64,000 nt of DNA, from assembly GCA_963732005.1 (NCBI GenBank), contig CAVSXT010000003.1, positions 124,001-188,000 of the forward strand. The letters are read 5' to 3'. Positions within the stretch are counted from its first letter, which is position 1. Each line of letters begins with the position of its first letter. The translations under genes were made by a program, and so were the position numbers. Origin of the DNA: JASLEW01 sp963732005. GTDB lineage: Bacteria; Acidobacteriota; Thermoanaerobaculia; Multivoradales; UBA5704. The notes under the pieces are model-generated. The model ran no database searches. It was given only the letters and a program-made list of their open reading frames with translations, and was not told where the DNA came from. Shown here one piece after another: positions 1-8,016 of this stretch.

Positions 1-441
1 CAGCACCTCGAGCGCCGCCGGCCGGGTGGCGACGACGCCGCGATCCATGAACCGGCGCCGCGCTCCCGGCGCCCCGACCAGCACGCCGATCTCGACCGCG
101 GCCCAGGCGACGACCGGCAGCACCGCCAGGTGATCGGCCAGCGAGGTCGGCTTGCCGTTGACGCTGCGCTGGCGCACTCCTTCCTGCACGCTCACCGCCA
201 GGGCGGCGCGGTGGTCGGTCTCCACCTCGCCCCACAGCGCGAGCTCGCCGGCCCCGTGCGCCACGCAATCGACGATCTGCCCGGCGCGGAAGCTACGCGT
301 CGTGGCGAGCACGTAGATCGCTTCGAGCAAGCTGGTCTTGCCGGCGCCGTTGCCGCCGAGCAGCAGGTGGGTGCCGGCGGCCGGCTCGAGATCCAGTGGC
401 TGAAGGTTGCGAAAGCCGCGGGCGGTGAGGTGCGACAGCAC
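1..441 (-). CDS. recF: DNA replication and repair protein RecF (partial, C-terminus beyond window edge)
   Basis: RecF is an SMC-like ATPase that loads RecA with RecO and RecR at gaps in single-stranded DNA. The 147 visible codons start at a GTG (439-441) about 8 bases after a G-rich Shine-Dalgarno. They open with the typical HLTARGFRNLQP segment and a Walker A, GGNGAGKT (residues 29-36), followed by TRSFR. The gene continues past base 1, so the signature and Walker B motifs are not visible. It is third in the order dnaA-dnaN-recF, 85 bases after dnaN. Identity rests on Walker A, the flanking text and synteny and is secure. Only the exact start is open. Confidence 0.93.
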   Translation of the reverse strand, partial: MLSHLTARGFRNLQPLDLEPAAGTHLLLGGNGAGKTSLLEAIYVLATTRSFRAGQIVDCVAHGAGELALWGEVETDHRAALAVSVQEGVRQRSVNGKPTSLADHLAVLPVVAWAAVEIGVLVGAPGARRRFMDRGVVATRPAALEVL

Positions 442-526
442 GGAGATACCCCCCGGGGGACCCTGCGATGTTGCCGGCCGGTTCTGGAGGCGCGGCGGCG
501 TGGCGGCGCGGTGTCTGGCGGCGCGC

Positions 527-1769
527 TCAGATCCGCATCGGCATGATCACGCAGAGATAGCGGCCGTTGGCGGCGCCACCTTGCGCGTTGCCTGCGCCGG
601 GCGCAGCGGCAGCGCCGTCCGTCGGATCAGCGCTGCCGGCGCCTTGCGGAGCGTCCGCGGCGTCTGCGGCGGTAGTCCCCACCACCGGCGGATCCTGGGG
701 ATAGCCGACGCACTGGGTGTTCTCGTCCTTGAGCTCGAGCCGGACGCGATCGGTCTCGACGGCGGCCAGGAACTGCGAGAGATAGTCGGGGTTGATGCCG
801 AGCCGGAACTCGGGCCCTTCGTACTCGCAGGCCACCTCTTCGACGGCCTCGCCGAGATCGGCGTTGACCGCCGAGATCACCAACTGCCGGGAGGAGAACT
901 GCAAGCGCACGGCGCGCGCCCGGTCGCTGGTCATCAGCGCCGCGCGCTGCACCGCCTCGGCGAGGGTCTTGCGGTCGAACAGCACCTTCTTGTCGTTGTC
1001 CTTGGCGATCACCCGCTCGTAGTCCGGGAAGGTGCCCTCGAGGATGCGGCAGATCAGCTCGCGACGGCCCAGGCGAAAGGAGAGGTGATGCTCGCCGCGG
1101 CGGAACTCGAGCATGCTCGCCGGCGAGTCGCCCTCGAAGTCGTTGCAACTCCTGTAAGGCTTTGCGCGGCACCAGCACCGATTCCTCGCCGGCGCCATTG
1201 CGCAAGCCCTGCTCTCGCTTCTCGACCAGGGCCAGGCGATGGCCGTCGGTGGCGACGATCTCGAGGGAGCCGTCCTTGACCTTGAACAGCGCACCGTTGA
1301 GCTGGAAGCGCGACTCCTCGGCCGAGACCGCGAAGAGGATCTTGGCGACCATGCGGCGGAAGTCCGCGAACGGTATCTCGATGCCGGAGGGGGAGCCGGA
1401 AGCCGCGGGCAGGGTCGGCAAGGTCGGGAAGTCATCGGCGGCGAGGCCATGGATCTTGAAGCGCGAGCCGCCGGCACGGATGCTCAACACGCGAGGCTCT
1501 TCCTGCACCAGCAGCACTTCCGAGGCGGAGAGCGAGCGGATGATCTCGATCAGCTTCTTGGCCTGGACGGCGATCGCGCCTCCCTCCTTGATCTCGGCTT
1601 CGCAGCGCGAGGTCAGCGAGACGTCGAGGTCGGTTGCGGCCAGGTGGAGCGAGTCCTTCGCATTGAGCAGGATATGCGACAAGACAGGGATGGTGGTCTT
1701 GCGCTCGACGATCCCCTGCATCGGGGCCAGCTCGCCCAGGAAGTCGTTTCGCTTGAGACGGATTTCCAT
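527..1769 (-). CDS. dnaN: DNA polymerase III sliding clamp (beta subunit), with a +1 frame break and a C-terminal insert
   Basis: The beta clamp encircles DNA and tethers polymerase III. The N-terminal half (start ATG 1767-1769, MEIRLKRNDFLGEL) is in one frame up to about base 1150 (VLVPRKALQEL). The rest (EGDSPASMLEF to the end) is in the next frame, so the 1243-base span carries one base too many or two too few. The break lies in an AT-richer patch of unusual codons (TTA, TTG, CAA, CGA, CTT). A second oddity is an Ala/Gly/Pro-rich insert of about 45 residues just before the closing strand VIMPMRI, giving about 413 residues instead of the usual ~370. Since dnaN is essential, I infer that the protein is made and that the break is an indel error or a recoding site. 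Confidence 0.9.
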
Positions 1770-2026
1770 GCGTTCTCCCGCTCTTCTTCTCCAAGCTAGA
1801 GACCAGAATATAGCATAGCCGTAGTCGTAGAAGGTCCCTGTGGAAAAGAGGAAAAGCTACGCAAGTGACTGTCCCTCAACGAGTTGTGGGACAGTGCCAG
1901 GACCAGTCCAACGGTGCGAAAGCTGTGGAGAGGGTGTTGATAGCCTGGGCATGGCGCGGACCCGCGAGCGATGTCCGCAAGCGGTCAACAGGCTTTTCCG
2001 GCGGCTTTTGCACACCCCGGCGTCGA
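1770..2026. other. dnaA-dnaN intergenic region with DnaA-box-like sites (candidate oriC part)
   Basis: This 257-base spacer contains no convincing gene. It holds near-matches to the DnaA box TTATNCACA: TTTTCCACA on the minus strand (1839-1847, one mismatch), TTTTGCACA (2006-2014, one mismatch) and a weaker TGTGGAGAG (1924-1932). It is less GC-rich than the flanking genes. In many bacteria oriC lies in this spacer or just upstream of dnaA. The spacer also carries the dnaN leader. Confidence 0.55.
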
Positions 2027-3316
2027 TCAGCTCAGCTGCTTCTCGAGAGCGGTGAGGGTGCGGTCGAAGTCCGTGTCCGTGGCGCGGGTCTGCTGGACCT
2101 TGTCGACCGAGTACATGACCGTCGAATGGTGCTTGTCGTTGAAGAGCTTGCCGATCTCCGGGTAGGAGAGGACCGTCAGCTTCTTGCAGAGATACATGGC
2201 CACCTGGCGCGGGATGACCACCTGCCGGGAGTTGTTCTTGCTCTTGATCTCCTGGATCTTGAGATCGTAGTGGCGGGCCACCGTCTTGATGATCTCCTGC
2301 TGGGTCGGTTTGCGCCCTTCTTCCGGCAGGATGTCCTTGAGCGTCTCCCGGGTGAGCGCCAGGGAGATCGGCTTGCCGGTCAGCATGCAGAACGCGATCA
2401 CGCGGTTGAGCAACCCCTCGAGCTCACGGATGTTGGAGCGCACCTGCTGGGCGATGAAGGCGGCCACCTCGTCGGGAAGCTGCAGGTTCTCGATGAAGGC
2501 CTTGCGTTGCAGGATCGCGACCTTGGTCTCGAGATCGGGGGGCTGGATGTCGGCGATCAGGCCCCACTCGAAGCGGCTGCGCAGCCGCTCTTCGAGGGTC
2601 GGGATGTTGCGCGGGGATGAGTCCGAGGAGAGGATGATCTGCTTCTGGCTGGTGTAGAGGGTGTTGAAGGTGTGGAAGAACTCCTCCTGGGTGCGCTCCT
2701 TGTTGGCCAGGAACTGCACGTCGTCGATCATCAACACGTCGATCGTGCGGTAGCGCTCGCGGAAGGCGGGCATGCGGTCGAAGCGGATCGAGTTGATCAG
2801 CTCGTTGACGAACTGCTCGGCCGCCAGGTACAGCACCCGCAGCTGCGGTTGGTGGCGCAGGATCTCGTGCCCGATGGCGTGCAGCAGGTGGGTCTTGCCC
2901 AGCCCGACGCCGCCGTAGAGGAAGAGCGGGTTGTAGCTCTGCGAGGGGTTCTTCGCCACCGCCTCGGCGGCCGCATGGGCGAACTCGTTGGACTTGCCCA
3001 CCACGAAGGTCTGGAAGAGGTACTTCGGGTTGAAATCCGAGAGCACCACCGGCGCTTCGGCGGGCTCGCCCCCCTGTTCGGCGAGCGAGAAGAGCACCTC
3101 GAAGGCCGGCCCGTCGAGACCGGCGAGAGCGCGGTCGACGGTGGGGCGATAGCTCTCCTCGAGGGTGTGCAGGAAGCGCTGGTTGGGGGCCAGGAGCACC
3201 AGCTTCTGGCTGCCGTCGTCCCGCACCTTCAGCGGCCGGAACCAGGTCGCAAACTCCTCGGGGTCGAGGTGCTGCCGGAGCTGTTTCTGCAGGAGCGACC
3301 AGAGAGATTGCGACAT
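2027..3316 (-). CDS. dnaA: Chromosomal replication initiator protein DnaA
   Basis: DnaA is an AAA+ ATPase that binds DnaA boxes, melts oriC and loads the replicative helicase. The domains appear in order: domain I (MSQSLWSLLQKQLRQHLDPE...WFRPL), a short linker, the AAA+ core with Walker A GGVGLGKTH and Walker B MIDDVQF, and a C-terminal domain IV with the box-binding HTH (NNSRQVVIPRQVAMYL, then DKHHSTVMYSVDKV). The ATG at 3314-3316 is preferred over an upstream in-frame GTG at 3358, which lies inside a DnaA-box-like site. The product is 429 residues, slightly short for the family. It is first in dnaA-dnaN-recF and probably autoregulated through the boxes upstream. Confidence 0.97.
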   Translation of the reverse strand: MSQSLWSLLQKQLRQHLDPEEFATWFRPLKVRDDGSQKLVLLAPNQRFLHTLEESYRPTVDRALAGLDGPAFEVLFSLAEQGGEPAEAPVVLSDFNPKYLFQTFVVGKSNEFAHAAAEAVAKNPSQSYNPLFLYGGVGLGKTHLLHAIGHEILRHQPQLRVLYLAAEQFVNELINSIRFDRMPAFRERYRTIDVLMIDDVQFLANKERTQEEFFHTFNTLYTSQKQIILSSDSSPRNIPTLEERLRSRFEWGLIADIQPPDLETKVAILQRKAFIENLQLPDEVAAFIAQQVRSNIRELEGLLNRVIAFCMLTGKPISLALTRETLKDILPEEGRKPTQQEIIKTVARHYDLKIQEIKSKNNSRQVVIPRQVAMYLCKKLTVLSYPEIGKLFNDKHHSTVMYSVDKVQQTRATDTDFDRTLTALEKQLS

Positions 3317-3350
3317 GGAGCCTCGGCGAACGTCGACCCGCGGAGCGGCA

Positions 3351-3382
3351 AAATCCACAACAATTCCACAACCTGTGGAAAT
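3351..3382. promoter_or_regulatory. Cluster of three DnaA-box-like sites upstream of dnaA
   Basis: Three 9-mers sharing the TCCACA core sit within 32 bases: AAATCCACA (3351-3359), AATTCCACA (3362-3370) and ATTTCCACA on the minus strand (3374-3382). Each has two or three mismatches to TTATCCACA, mostly in the variable 5' half. They lie 35-66 bases before the dnaA start codon. This fits either an autoregulatory site or one arm of a bipartite origin whose other arm is the dnaA-dnaN spacer. The remaining leader to 3545 shows nothing clear. Confidence 0.55.
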
Positions 3383-3545
3383 CTAGGCTTCAGGAGTTAG
3401 CTTCGAGCTTGGCCAGTTTGGCTACGACTCGACGGATCATACCAACAGGATCCTGGCCACGCAAGCCCCTGCCTCGCGGTTCTGATCAAGGCACGCCAGG
3501 TACGCCGCAAGTGCCACGGTAACCCAAGGCGGGCCGAGGGCGGGC

Positions 3546-4538
3546 TCACTCCCCGGCATGCCCATGGAACCGGCGCCAGGAGGCGATGTCGCGGGTGCCG
3601 AGTGGGGCGAGGTGGCACACCGCATCGCCGGGATGGACGAGAGGAATCTGGGTGAGGCCGAGGACCAGGCCGCCGTGGGGGCTCGCGAGCAGGCTCTGGC
3701 CGCGTCCGAATGGATCGGTATGGAGCGAGATGGGATCGCCTCGCCGCAGGGGCTGACCGAGCTCGACCTTGAGATCGACGATGCCGCCGACCCTGGCCCG
3801 CACCCAGCGCGTCCGCCGCAGGACCAGGCGCACCGGCGGCCGCCGGATCACGCCGGGCAACATCCCCAGCGAGCGCAGGACGTTGAGGATGCCGGCCACC
3901 CCGATCTCGATGAACGGCCGCTCGAAGCGCAGTGGGCTGCCGGCTTCGTAGACGATGGTCGGCACGCCGGCGGCTACCGCGGTGCTGCGCAGCGACCGCT
4001 TGGGACCGGGAGAATCGACGATCAGCGGGCAACCGAAGGCGTCGGCGAGGGCGGCGACGTGCGGCTGGGAGAGGTCGGCGCGGACCTGCGGGTAGTTGGT
4101 GCGCTCGGCGCCGGCGGTGTGGAGGTCGATGCCGAAGTCGCTCTTGCGCACCACCTCGCGGAACAGCACCTCGGCGAGGCGCGAGGCGAGCGAGCCGTCG
4201 CGGCTGCCCGGAAAGCTGCGGTTGAGGTCGCGCCGGTCCGGCAGCCGACGGTCGAGGGCGAGGAAGCCGGGAACGTTGGCGACCGGCACGGCGACGATGG
4301 TGCCGGCGAGGTCGTCGAAAGAGCCGTCGTTGAGCAGCGTGCGCAGGATGCCGACGCCGATCAGCTCGTCGCCGTGAACGGTGGCAGTGATGAAAACCGT
4401 CGGCCCGGCGCCGCCGCGCACCACCGTGAGAGGAATCGACACCGGCTCGGCAGTGTAGGACTCGGCGACCTTCAGCTTGAGGTCGGCGGTCTCTCCTTCC
4501 GCCACCAGAGTGCCGGCGAAACGTAGCGCTTGTCGCAT
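3546..4538 (-). CDS. Succinylglutamate desuccinylase/aspartoacylase family zinc hydrolase
   Basis: This 330-residue protein has the M14-like zinc carboxypeptidase fold of the AstE/AspA group. The zinc ligands are visible as HGDE (His55, Glu58) and a later His in DLHTA (His140), with the conserved RDLNRSFPG at 103-111. Family members remove acyl groups from amino acids such as N-succinylglutamate or N-acetylaspartate; the substrate here is unknown. It is last in a minus-strand operon, 30 bases after rimK and downstream of the RimK-linked protease. That context suggests a role in glutamate-tail or acyl-amino-acid turnover (inference). Confidence 0.85.
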   Translation of the reverse strand: MRQALRFAGTLVAEGETADLKLKVAESYTAEPVSIPLTVVRGGAGPTVFITATVHGDELIGVGILRTLLNDGSFDDLAGTIVAVPVANVPGFLALDRRLPDRRDLNRSFPGSRDGSLASRLAEVLFREVVRKSDFGIDLHTAGAERTNYPQVRADLSQPHVAALADAFGCPLIVDSPGPKRSLRSTAVAAGVPTIVYEAGSPLRFERPFIEIGVAGILNVLRSLGMLPGVIRRPPVRLVLRRTRWVRARVGGIVDLKVELGQPLRRGDPISLHTDPFGRGQSLLASPHGGLVLGLTQIPLVHPGDAVCHLAPLGTRDIASWRRFHGHAGE

Positions 4539-4568
4539 GTCAGGGCACGGTCACCCGGTGCTCGCGGC

Positions 4569-5468
4569 TCAGCCGCGGTCTCCCGGATAGCCCTTCGCCG
4601 CGTTCGCGAGCACGAAGTCGACGATGGCGCCGGCGACGTCGATGCCGGTCGCGGTCTCGATGCCTTCGAGGCCGGGAGAGCTGTTGACCTCGAGCACCAT
4701 CGGACCTTCCCGTGAAGCGATCATGTCGACGCCGGCGATGTTGAGCCCGAGCACCTGGGCGGCTTGGATCGCGGTCGTCGCGAACTGCGGCTCGAGGGTC
4801 ACGCCGCGGGCCGAGCCGCCGCGGTGAAGGTTGCTGCGGAACTCACCCTCTCCTGCCTGCCGGGTCATGGCGGCGACCACCTGCTGGCCGACCACCAAGG
4901 CGCGGTAGTCGGTGCCCGCGGATTCCTCGACGAAGGCCTGTATGAGGATGTTCTGCCCGAGCGAGTGCATGGCCTCGAGCACCGACTCCGCGGACTTGAC
5001 CGACTCGGCGAGGATGACGCCGGTGCCCTGGGCGCCCTCGAGCAGCTTGAGGATCACCGGCGTGCCGCCGACCTTGCGGATCGCGGAGCGGACGTCCTCC
5101 GGCCGTCTGGCGAAGGCGGTGGGTGGGATGCCGATGTCGTGGCGCGAGAGCAGTTGCAGCGCGCGGAGCTTGTCGCGGCTCTTGGCGATGGCCATGCTGT
5201 CGTTGGCCGGGAAGACCCCCATCATCTCGAACTGGCGCAACACGGCCAGGCCGTAAACGGTGATCGAGGCGCCGATGCGGGGAACCACGCCGTCGAGGCC
5301 GGTGATGCGTTCGCCGTCGTGGTGGACCTCCGGTCGCTTGCGCGAGAGCTTGACGACGCAATGCAGCGGATTCAACACCGAAACCTCGGCCTGGCGGCTG
5401 CGGCAGGCTGCGACGAGACGGGCCGTCGAGTAGAGCTTCGGGCCCCGGGAGAGGACGGTGATCTTCAT
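4569..5468 (-). CDS. rimK: RimK-type ATP-grasp glutamate ligase
   Basis: RimK adds glutamate residues to the C-terminus of ribosomal protein S6 in gamma-proteobacteria, and relatives modify other peptides. This copy has about 299 residues, the usual length, beginning MKITVLSRGPKLYSTARL. The ATP-grasp core shows VILKLLEGAQGTGVIL, QAFVEESAGTDYRALVVG and the metal-binding MVLEVNSSPGLEGIE. The ATG (5466-5468) overlaps the protease stop in an ATGA, so translation is coupled. A longer in-frame ORF to 5813 is antisense-type read-through inside the upstream gene and is not used. Whether S6 is the target here is not shown. Confidence 0.93.
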   Translation of the reverse strand: MKITVLSRGPKLYSTARLVAACRSRQAEVSVLNPLHCVVKLSRKRPEVHHDGERITGLDGVVPRIGASITVYGLAVLRQFEMMGVFPANDSMAIAKSRDKLRALQLLSRHDIGIPPTAFARRPEDVRSAIRKVGGTPVILKLLEGAQGTGVILAESVKSAESVLEAMHSLGQNILIQAFVEESAGTDYRALVVGQQVVAAMTRQAGEGEFRSNLHRGGSARGVTLEPQFATTAIQAAQVLGLNIAGVDMIASREGPMVLEVNSSPGLEGIETATGIDVAGAIVDFVLANAAKGYPGDRG

Positions 5469-5959
5469 CGCTCGCTCGCCGCGGCGAGGGGACGGCGGCG
5501 GTGCCAGGCGCGCAGGAGATACCGGGCGGCCGGATCGACCCAGAAGTCTCCCGCCACCGCCTTGCGGCCCAGGATCATACGAAACAGCATGCCCGAGCGG
5601 TCGGTCAGCGTGAGGAAGATCCGCTTGCGCAGCGGACCGAGGACGAGCTCGGTCTCGATGAGCGGCCGGAGCTCTCGGTGGCCCCCGGAATCGGTCACCC
5701 GGATCTCGCGCAGGACCCGCACCCGGGCGCTGACCATGAGGGCGGGGTCGCGGCGATCGGGGGCGAGGGTGATCTGCGCGTCCCGGGTGCCGTCGGCGAA
5801 GCGCTCGAGCCAAGTCAGGGCATGGACGTGAAGGGTGGAGGTGCGGGCGCCGGTGTCGACCTTGCCCTTGAGCCGCCGCAGGCCGAGCTCGGGTAGGTCG
5901 AGGTATTCCTTCCAGCCGATGCGGAGGGGTGGCGACGGCTCCTGGCGATGAGGCGGCAT
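5465..5959 (-). CDS. RimB-like retropepsin-type protease (RimK-linked 'ATP-dependent zinc protease' family)
   Basis: A 164-residue protein with one aspartic-protease motif, KVDTGARTSTLH (Asp35), and the later conserved LGRKAV and FWVDPAARYLL. This family is often misannotated as an ATP-dependent zinc protease and commonly sits beside rimK; RimB in Pseudomonas is the characterised relative that acts against RimK-added tails. The start ATG (5957-5959) gives the normal length. An in-frame extension to 6196 has no family resemblance and runs into the intergenic RNA-like region. It is first gene of the three-gene operon and overlaps rimK by four bases. Confidence 0.86.
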   Translation of the reverse strand: MPPHRQEPSPPLRIGWKEYLDLPELGLRRLKGKVDTGARTSTLHVHALTWLERFADGTRDAQITLAPDRRDPALMVSARVRVLREIRVTDSGGHRELRPLIETELVLGPLRKRIFLTLTDRSGMLFRMILGRKAVAGDFWVDPAARYLLRAWHRRRPLAAASER

Positions 5960-6155
5960 GGCGCGTCCATTATTCACGTCTGGCGCGAGCCGCGGAGGCG
6001 CGCTGCTCGGCGGGGTGGGAAGGCAGTGCTCAGGCCGGGTAACGGGAGACGCGAGAGAGAAGGAATTGGCACACCAAGTGCATGAATACGTGGCATGCGA
6101 AGCACCACGCACGAAGGGGGGGTCCCTCCAATCCGTTTCATTCCTTCCTTGCAAC

Positions 6156-6274
6156 GAGATCGTAATCGATCTCACCTTCTTGTGTAAGCCCCCCATCTCC
6201 CCTTTTACAGGGGTAGAGCCACCAACCCCATCTCCCAGGGACCTCCCCCATGCGGCCCGGCACCACCGGGCCGC
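6156..6274. ncRNA. Candidate structured RNA element, copy A
   Basis: Copy A reads on the plus strand as: a 7-bp perfect hairpin GAGATCG-TAAT-CGATCTC (6156-6173); a CCCC-TTTTACA-GGGG hairpin (6199-6213) followed by TAGAGCCACC; the box GGGACCTCCCCC (6238-6249); and a 9-bp perfect hairpin GCGGCCCGG-CACCA-CCGGGCCGC (6252-6274). The same order recurs in copy B at 6532-6663. The transcribed strand is unknown. I do not recognise a known riboswitch or sRNA class. Confidence 0.45.
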
Positions 6275-6531
6275 GCAAGGGGCGATAGTGCCGACCGCCT
6301 ACTGGAGCGCGGCGGACCAGCGGGACATGCCGCGGTTTCCGCCTTTCTACGAGGCCGGCCCCGTCTCCCGGGAAGGGCGGCGTGGCCCCGCTCGGTGACC
6401 ACCCGGCAGCTGTCCATCACTCGGTTTCGGAGCTCACCGGAAATGCGGCACGGCGATTGCATGTTACGAGAGACAACACAAGGAAACCACGAGGGGGAGG
6501 TTCCGCCAGCCAAACACAGTCCCACCACACC

Positions 6532-6663
6532 GAGATCGTAAGGGGTCTCAACCTCTAAAAACCCTACCTAAATCCCCTTAACCACAGGGGTACAGCCACA
6601 AACGGCCCACCAAGCAAACGGTACCTCCCCCCTCTAGTGTGCCCCCGGCGGAAACGCCGGGGG
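6532..6663. ncRNA. Candidate structured RNA element, copy B
   Basis: Copy B repeats the plan of copy A with changed sequence: hairpin GAGATC-GTAAGG-GGTCTC (6532-6549, one G-T pair), CCCC-TTAACCACA-GGGG (6574-6590) followed by TACAGCCACA, the box GGTACCTCCCCC (6620-6631), and a 9-bp perfect hairpin CCCCCGGCG-GAAA-CGCCGGGGG with a GNRA-type loop (6642-6663). The last stem differs completely in sequence from that of copy A but keeps its length, which points to selection on structure. No T-run follows, so it is not a simple terminator. Confidence 0.45.
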
Positions 6664-6831
6664 TCCTTCGTGTTGCAAAAAAGCAAGTCAGCCGATGTAG
6701 GAATGGATGAATGTCCCCATTTGGATTGAGCTACGAACGGTATCGCTTCAAGACGCTTTGAAGCTCGCGCTGCTCAACCCGCCTGACCGACCGGATGCCA
6801 GATTGGCCTGTACGGTGTATAGACTGACACC

Positions 6832-8016
6832 GTGAAGGGTGAGCAGGATCCTCTCGGACCCGACTTGATCGCCTGGTTCGATCGTCACCGGCGCGATCTG
6901 CCATGGCGGCGCAGCCGGGATCCCTATCGCATCTGGCTCTCCGAAGTGATGCTGCAGCAGACGAGGGTGGAAGCGGTGCTTCCCTACTACGAGCGCTTCG
7001 TGGAGCGCTTCCCCACTGTCGGCGATCTGGCGCTGGCGCCGGTCGAGGAGGTCTTGGCGCTCTGGTCCGGTCTCGGCTACTACCGGCGAGCGCGCCAGCT
7101 CCATGCCGCCGCCTGCCAGATCGCCGCGGCGCGGGAGTTCCCAAGCACCGTCGATCGCCTGCTCGAGCTGCCCGGCGTGGGTGCCTACACCGCGGCGGCG
7201 GTGGCGAGCATCACCTTCGGCGCCGCCGTGCCGGTGCTCGACGGCAACGTCGAGCGGGTGATGGCCCGCAAGCTGGCGCTGGCCGGGGACCCGAAGCGCG
7301 CCGCGGCGAGGGCGCGCCTGCTGGCGGCGGCGGCGGCACTGCTCGATCCCGCCCGGCCCGGCGACAGCAACCAGGCCTTAATGGAGCTGGGAGCCACGGT
7401 GTGTCTGCCGCAGCGGCCGCGGTGCCTCCTCTGTCCTCTGCGCTCGGGTTGCGCCGCCGCCCGCGAAGGTCGACCCGAAAGCTACCCGCCGCCGCGCCGC
7501 CGGCGTGCAGCCGAGATCCGGCGGCTGCTGATGGCGGTGGCAGTCGCGCCGGCGCGGGAGGACGATCGCATCCTGCTCTTCCGGCATCGCGCGCTTCCCG
7601 GAGCCAGTCGTGGACCCGGGACAGCCGAGGGGCCAGGTTTTCCCGCCGGCGCCTGGGAGCTTCCCTGGTTCGACTTGGAAAGCAGCCAGGTGCCGGCCCA
7701 GCAGGCCCTGGCCGACAAGTACGGCGGCGAATGGCGCCTGGGGCCGCCGCTGGCGGAGGTGCGGCATGGCATCACCTACCGCGACCTGCGGGTGACCGTT
7801 TGCCGCGCGGACCTGCTGTCCGGCGAGATCGCCGAAGCACGTCCGGGAATCGACAGCGGCTGGTTCCAGGCCGCGGAACGCGCCAGCTTGCACCTGTCCT
7901 CGCTGGTCGGCAAAGTGCTGAAGGTCTGCGCTCGCGAGAGAGTCGGCGCCCTCGGCGCCCTCGGCGCCCTCAGCGATCCCCGGGCCAGCCGGTCGCGGAT
8001 CCTCCCGCGAGAATGA
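6832..8016 (+). CDS. mutY: A/G-specific adenine glycosylase MutY
   Basis: MutY removes adenine mispaired with 8-oxoguanine. The 394-residue protein shows the catalytic Glu38 in SEVMLQQTRVE, the helix-hairpin-helix LPGVGAYTAAA (113-123), the catalytic Asp137 in VLDGNVERV, and the four cysteines of the [4Fe-4S] loop (Cys191, 198, 201, 207; C-X6-C-X2-C-X5-C). A divergent Nudix-like C-terminal domain follows. The start is a GTG with no clear Shine-Dalgarno and a TATAGA nine bases upstream, so the mRNA may be leaderless. The tail encodes GALGALGAL from a 9-base triple repeat, and the last 47 bases overlap the convergent cNMP-binding gene. Confidence 0.95.
   Translation: MKGEQDPLGPDLIAWFDRHRRDLPWRRSRDPYRIWLSEVMLQQTRVEAVLPYYERFVERFPTVGDLALAPVEEVLALWSGLGYYRRARQLHAAACQIAAAREFPSTVDRLLELPGVGAYTAAAVASITFGAAVPVLDGNVERVMARKLALAGDPKRAAARARLLAAAAALLDPARPGDSNQALMELGATVCLPQRPRCLLCPLRSGCAAAREGRPESYPPPRRRRAAEIRRLLMAVAVAPAREDDRILLFRHRALPGASRGPGTAEGPGFPAGAWELPWFDLESSQVPAQQALADKYGGEWRLGPPLAEVRHGITYRDLRVTVCRADLLSGEIAEARPGIDSGWFQAAERASLHLSSLVGKVLKVCARERVGALGALGALSDPRASRSRILPRE

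Larger units (their letters stand above)
5960..6831. other. 872-base gene-free region with a duplicated hairpin-rich element
   Basis: This is the longest gene-free interval in the window, between the minus-strand rimK operon and plus-strand mutY. The open frames across it show no coding character. It contains two diverged copies of a structured element (separate entries), a GC-rich spacer between them, and a tail (about 6664-6831) leading to mutY. Neither strand shows a convincing -35/-10 pair. A TATAGA at 6818-6823 sits nine bases before the mutY GTG and would give a near-leaderless mRNA. Confidence 0.6.

Noticed and set aside
3397..4032. Arginine-rich minus-strand ORF near the dnaA leader
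   Set aside because: It overlaps the AspA-family gene in another frame and has no family character.
6642..6663. Simple intrinsic terminator
   Set aside because: The hairpin is perfect but no T-run follows on either strand, and it recurs as part of a duplicated element.
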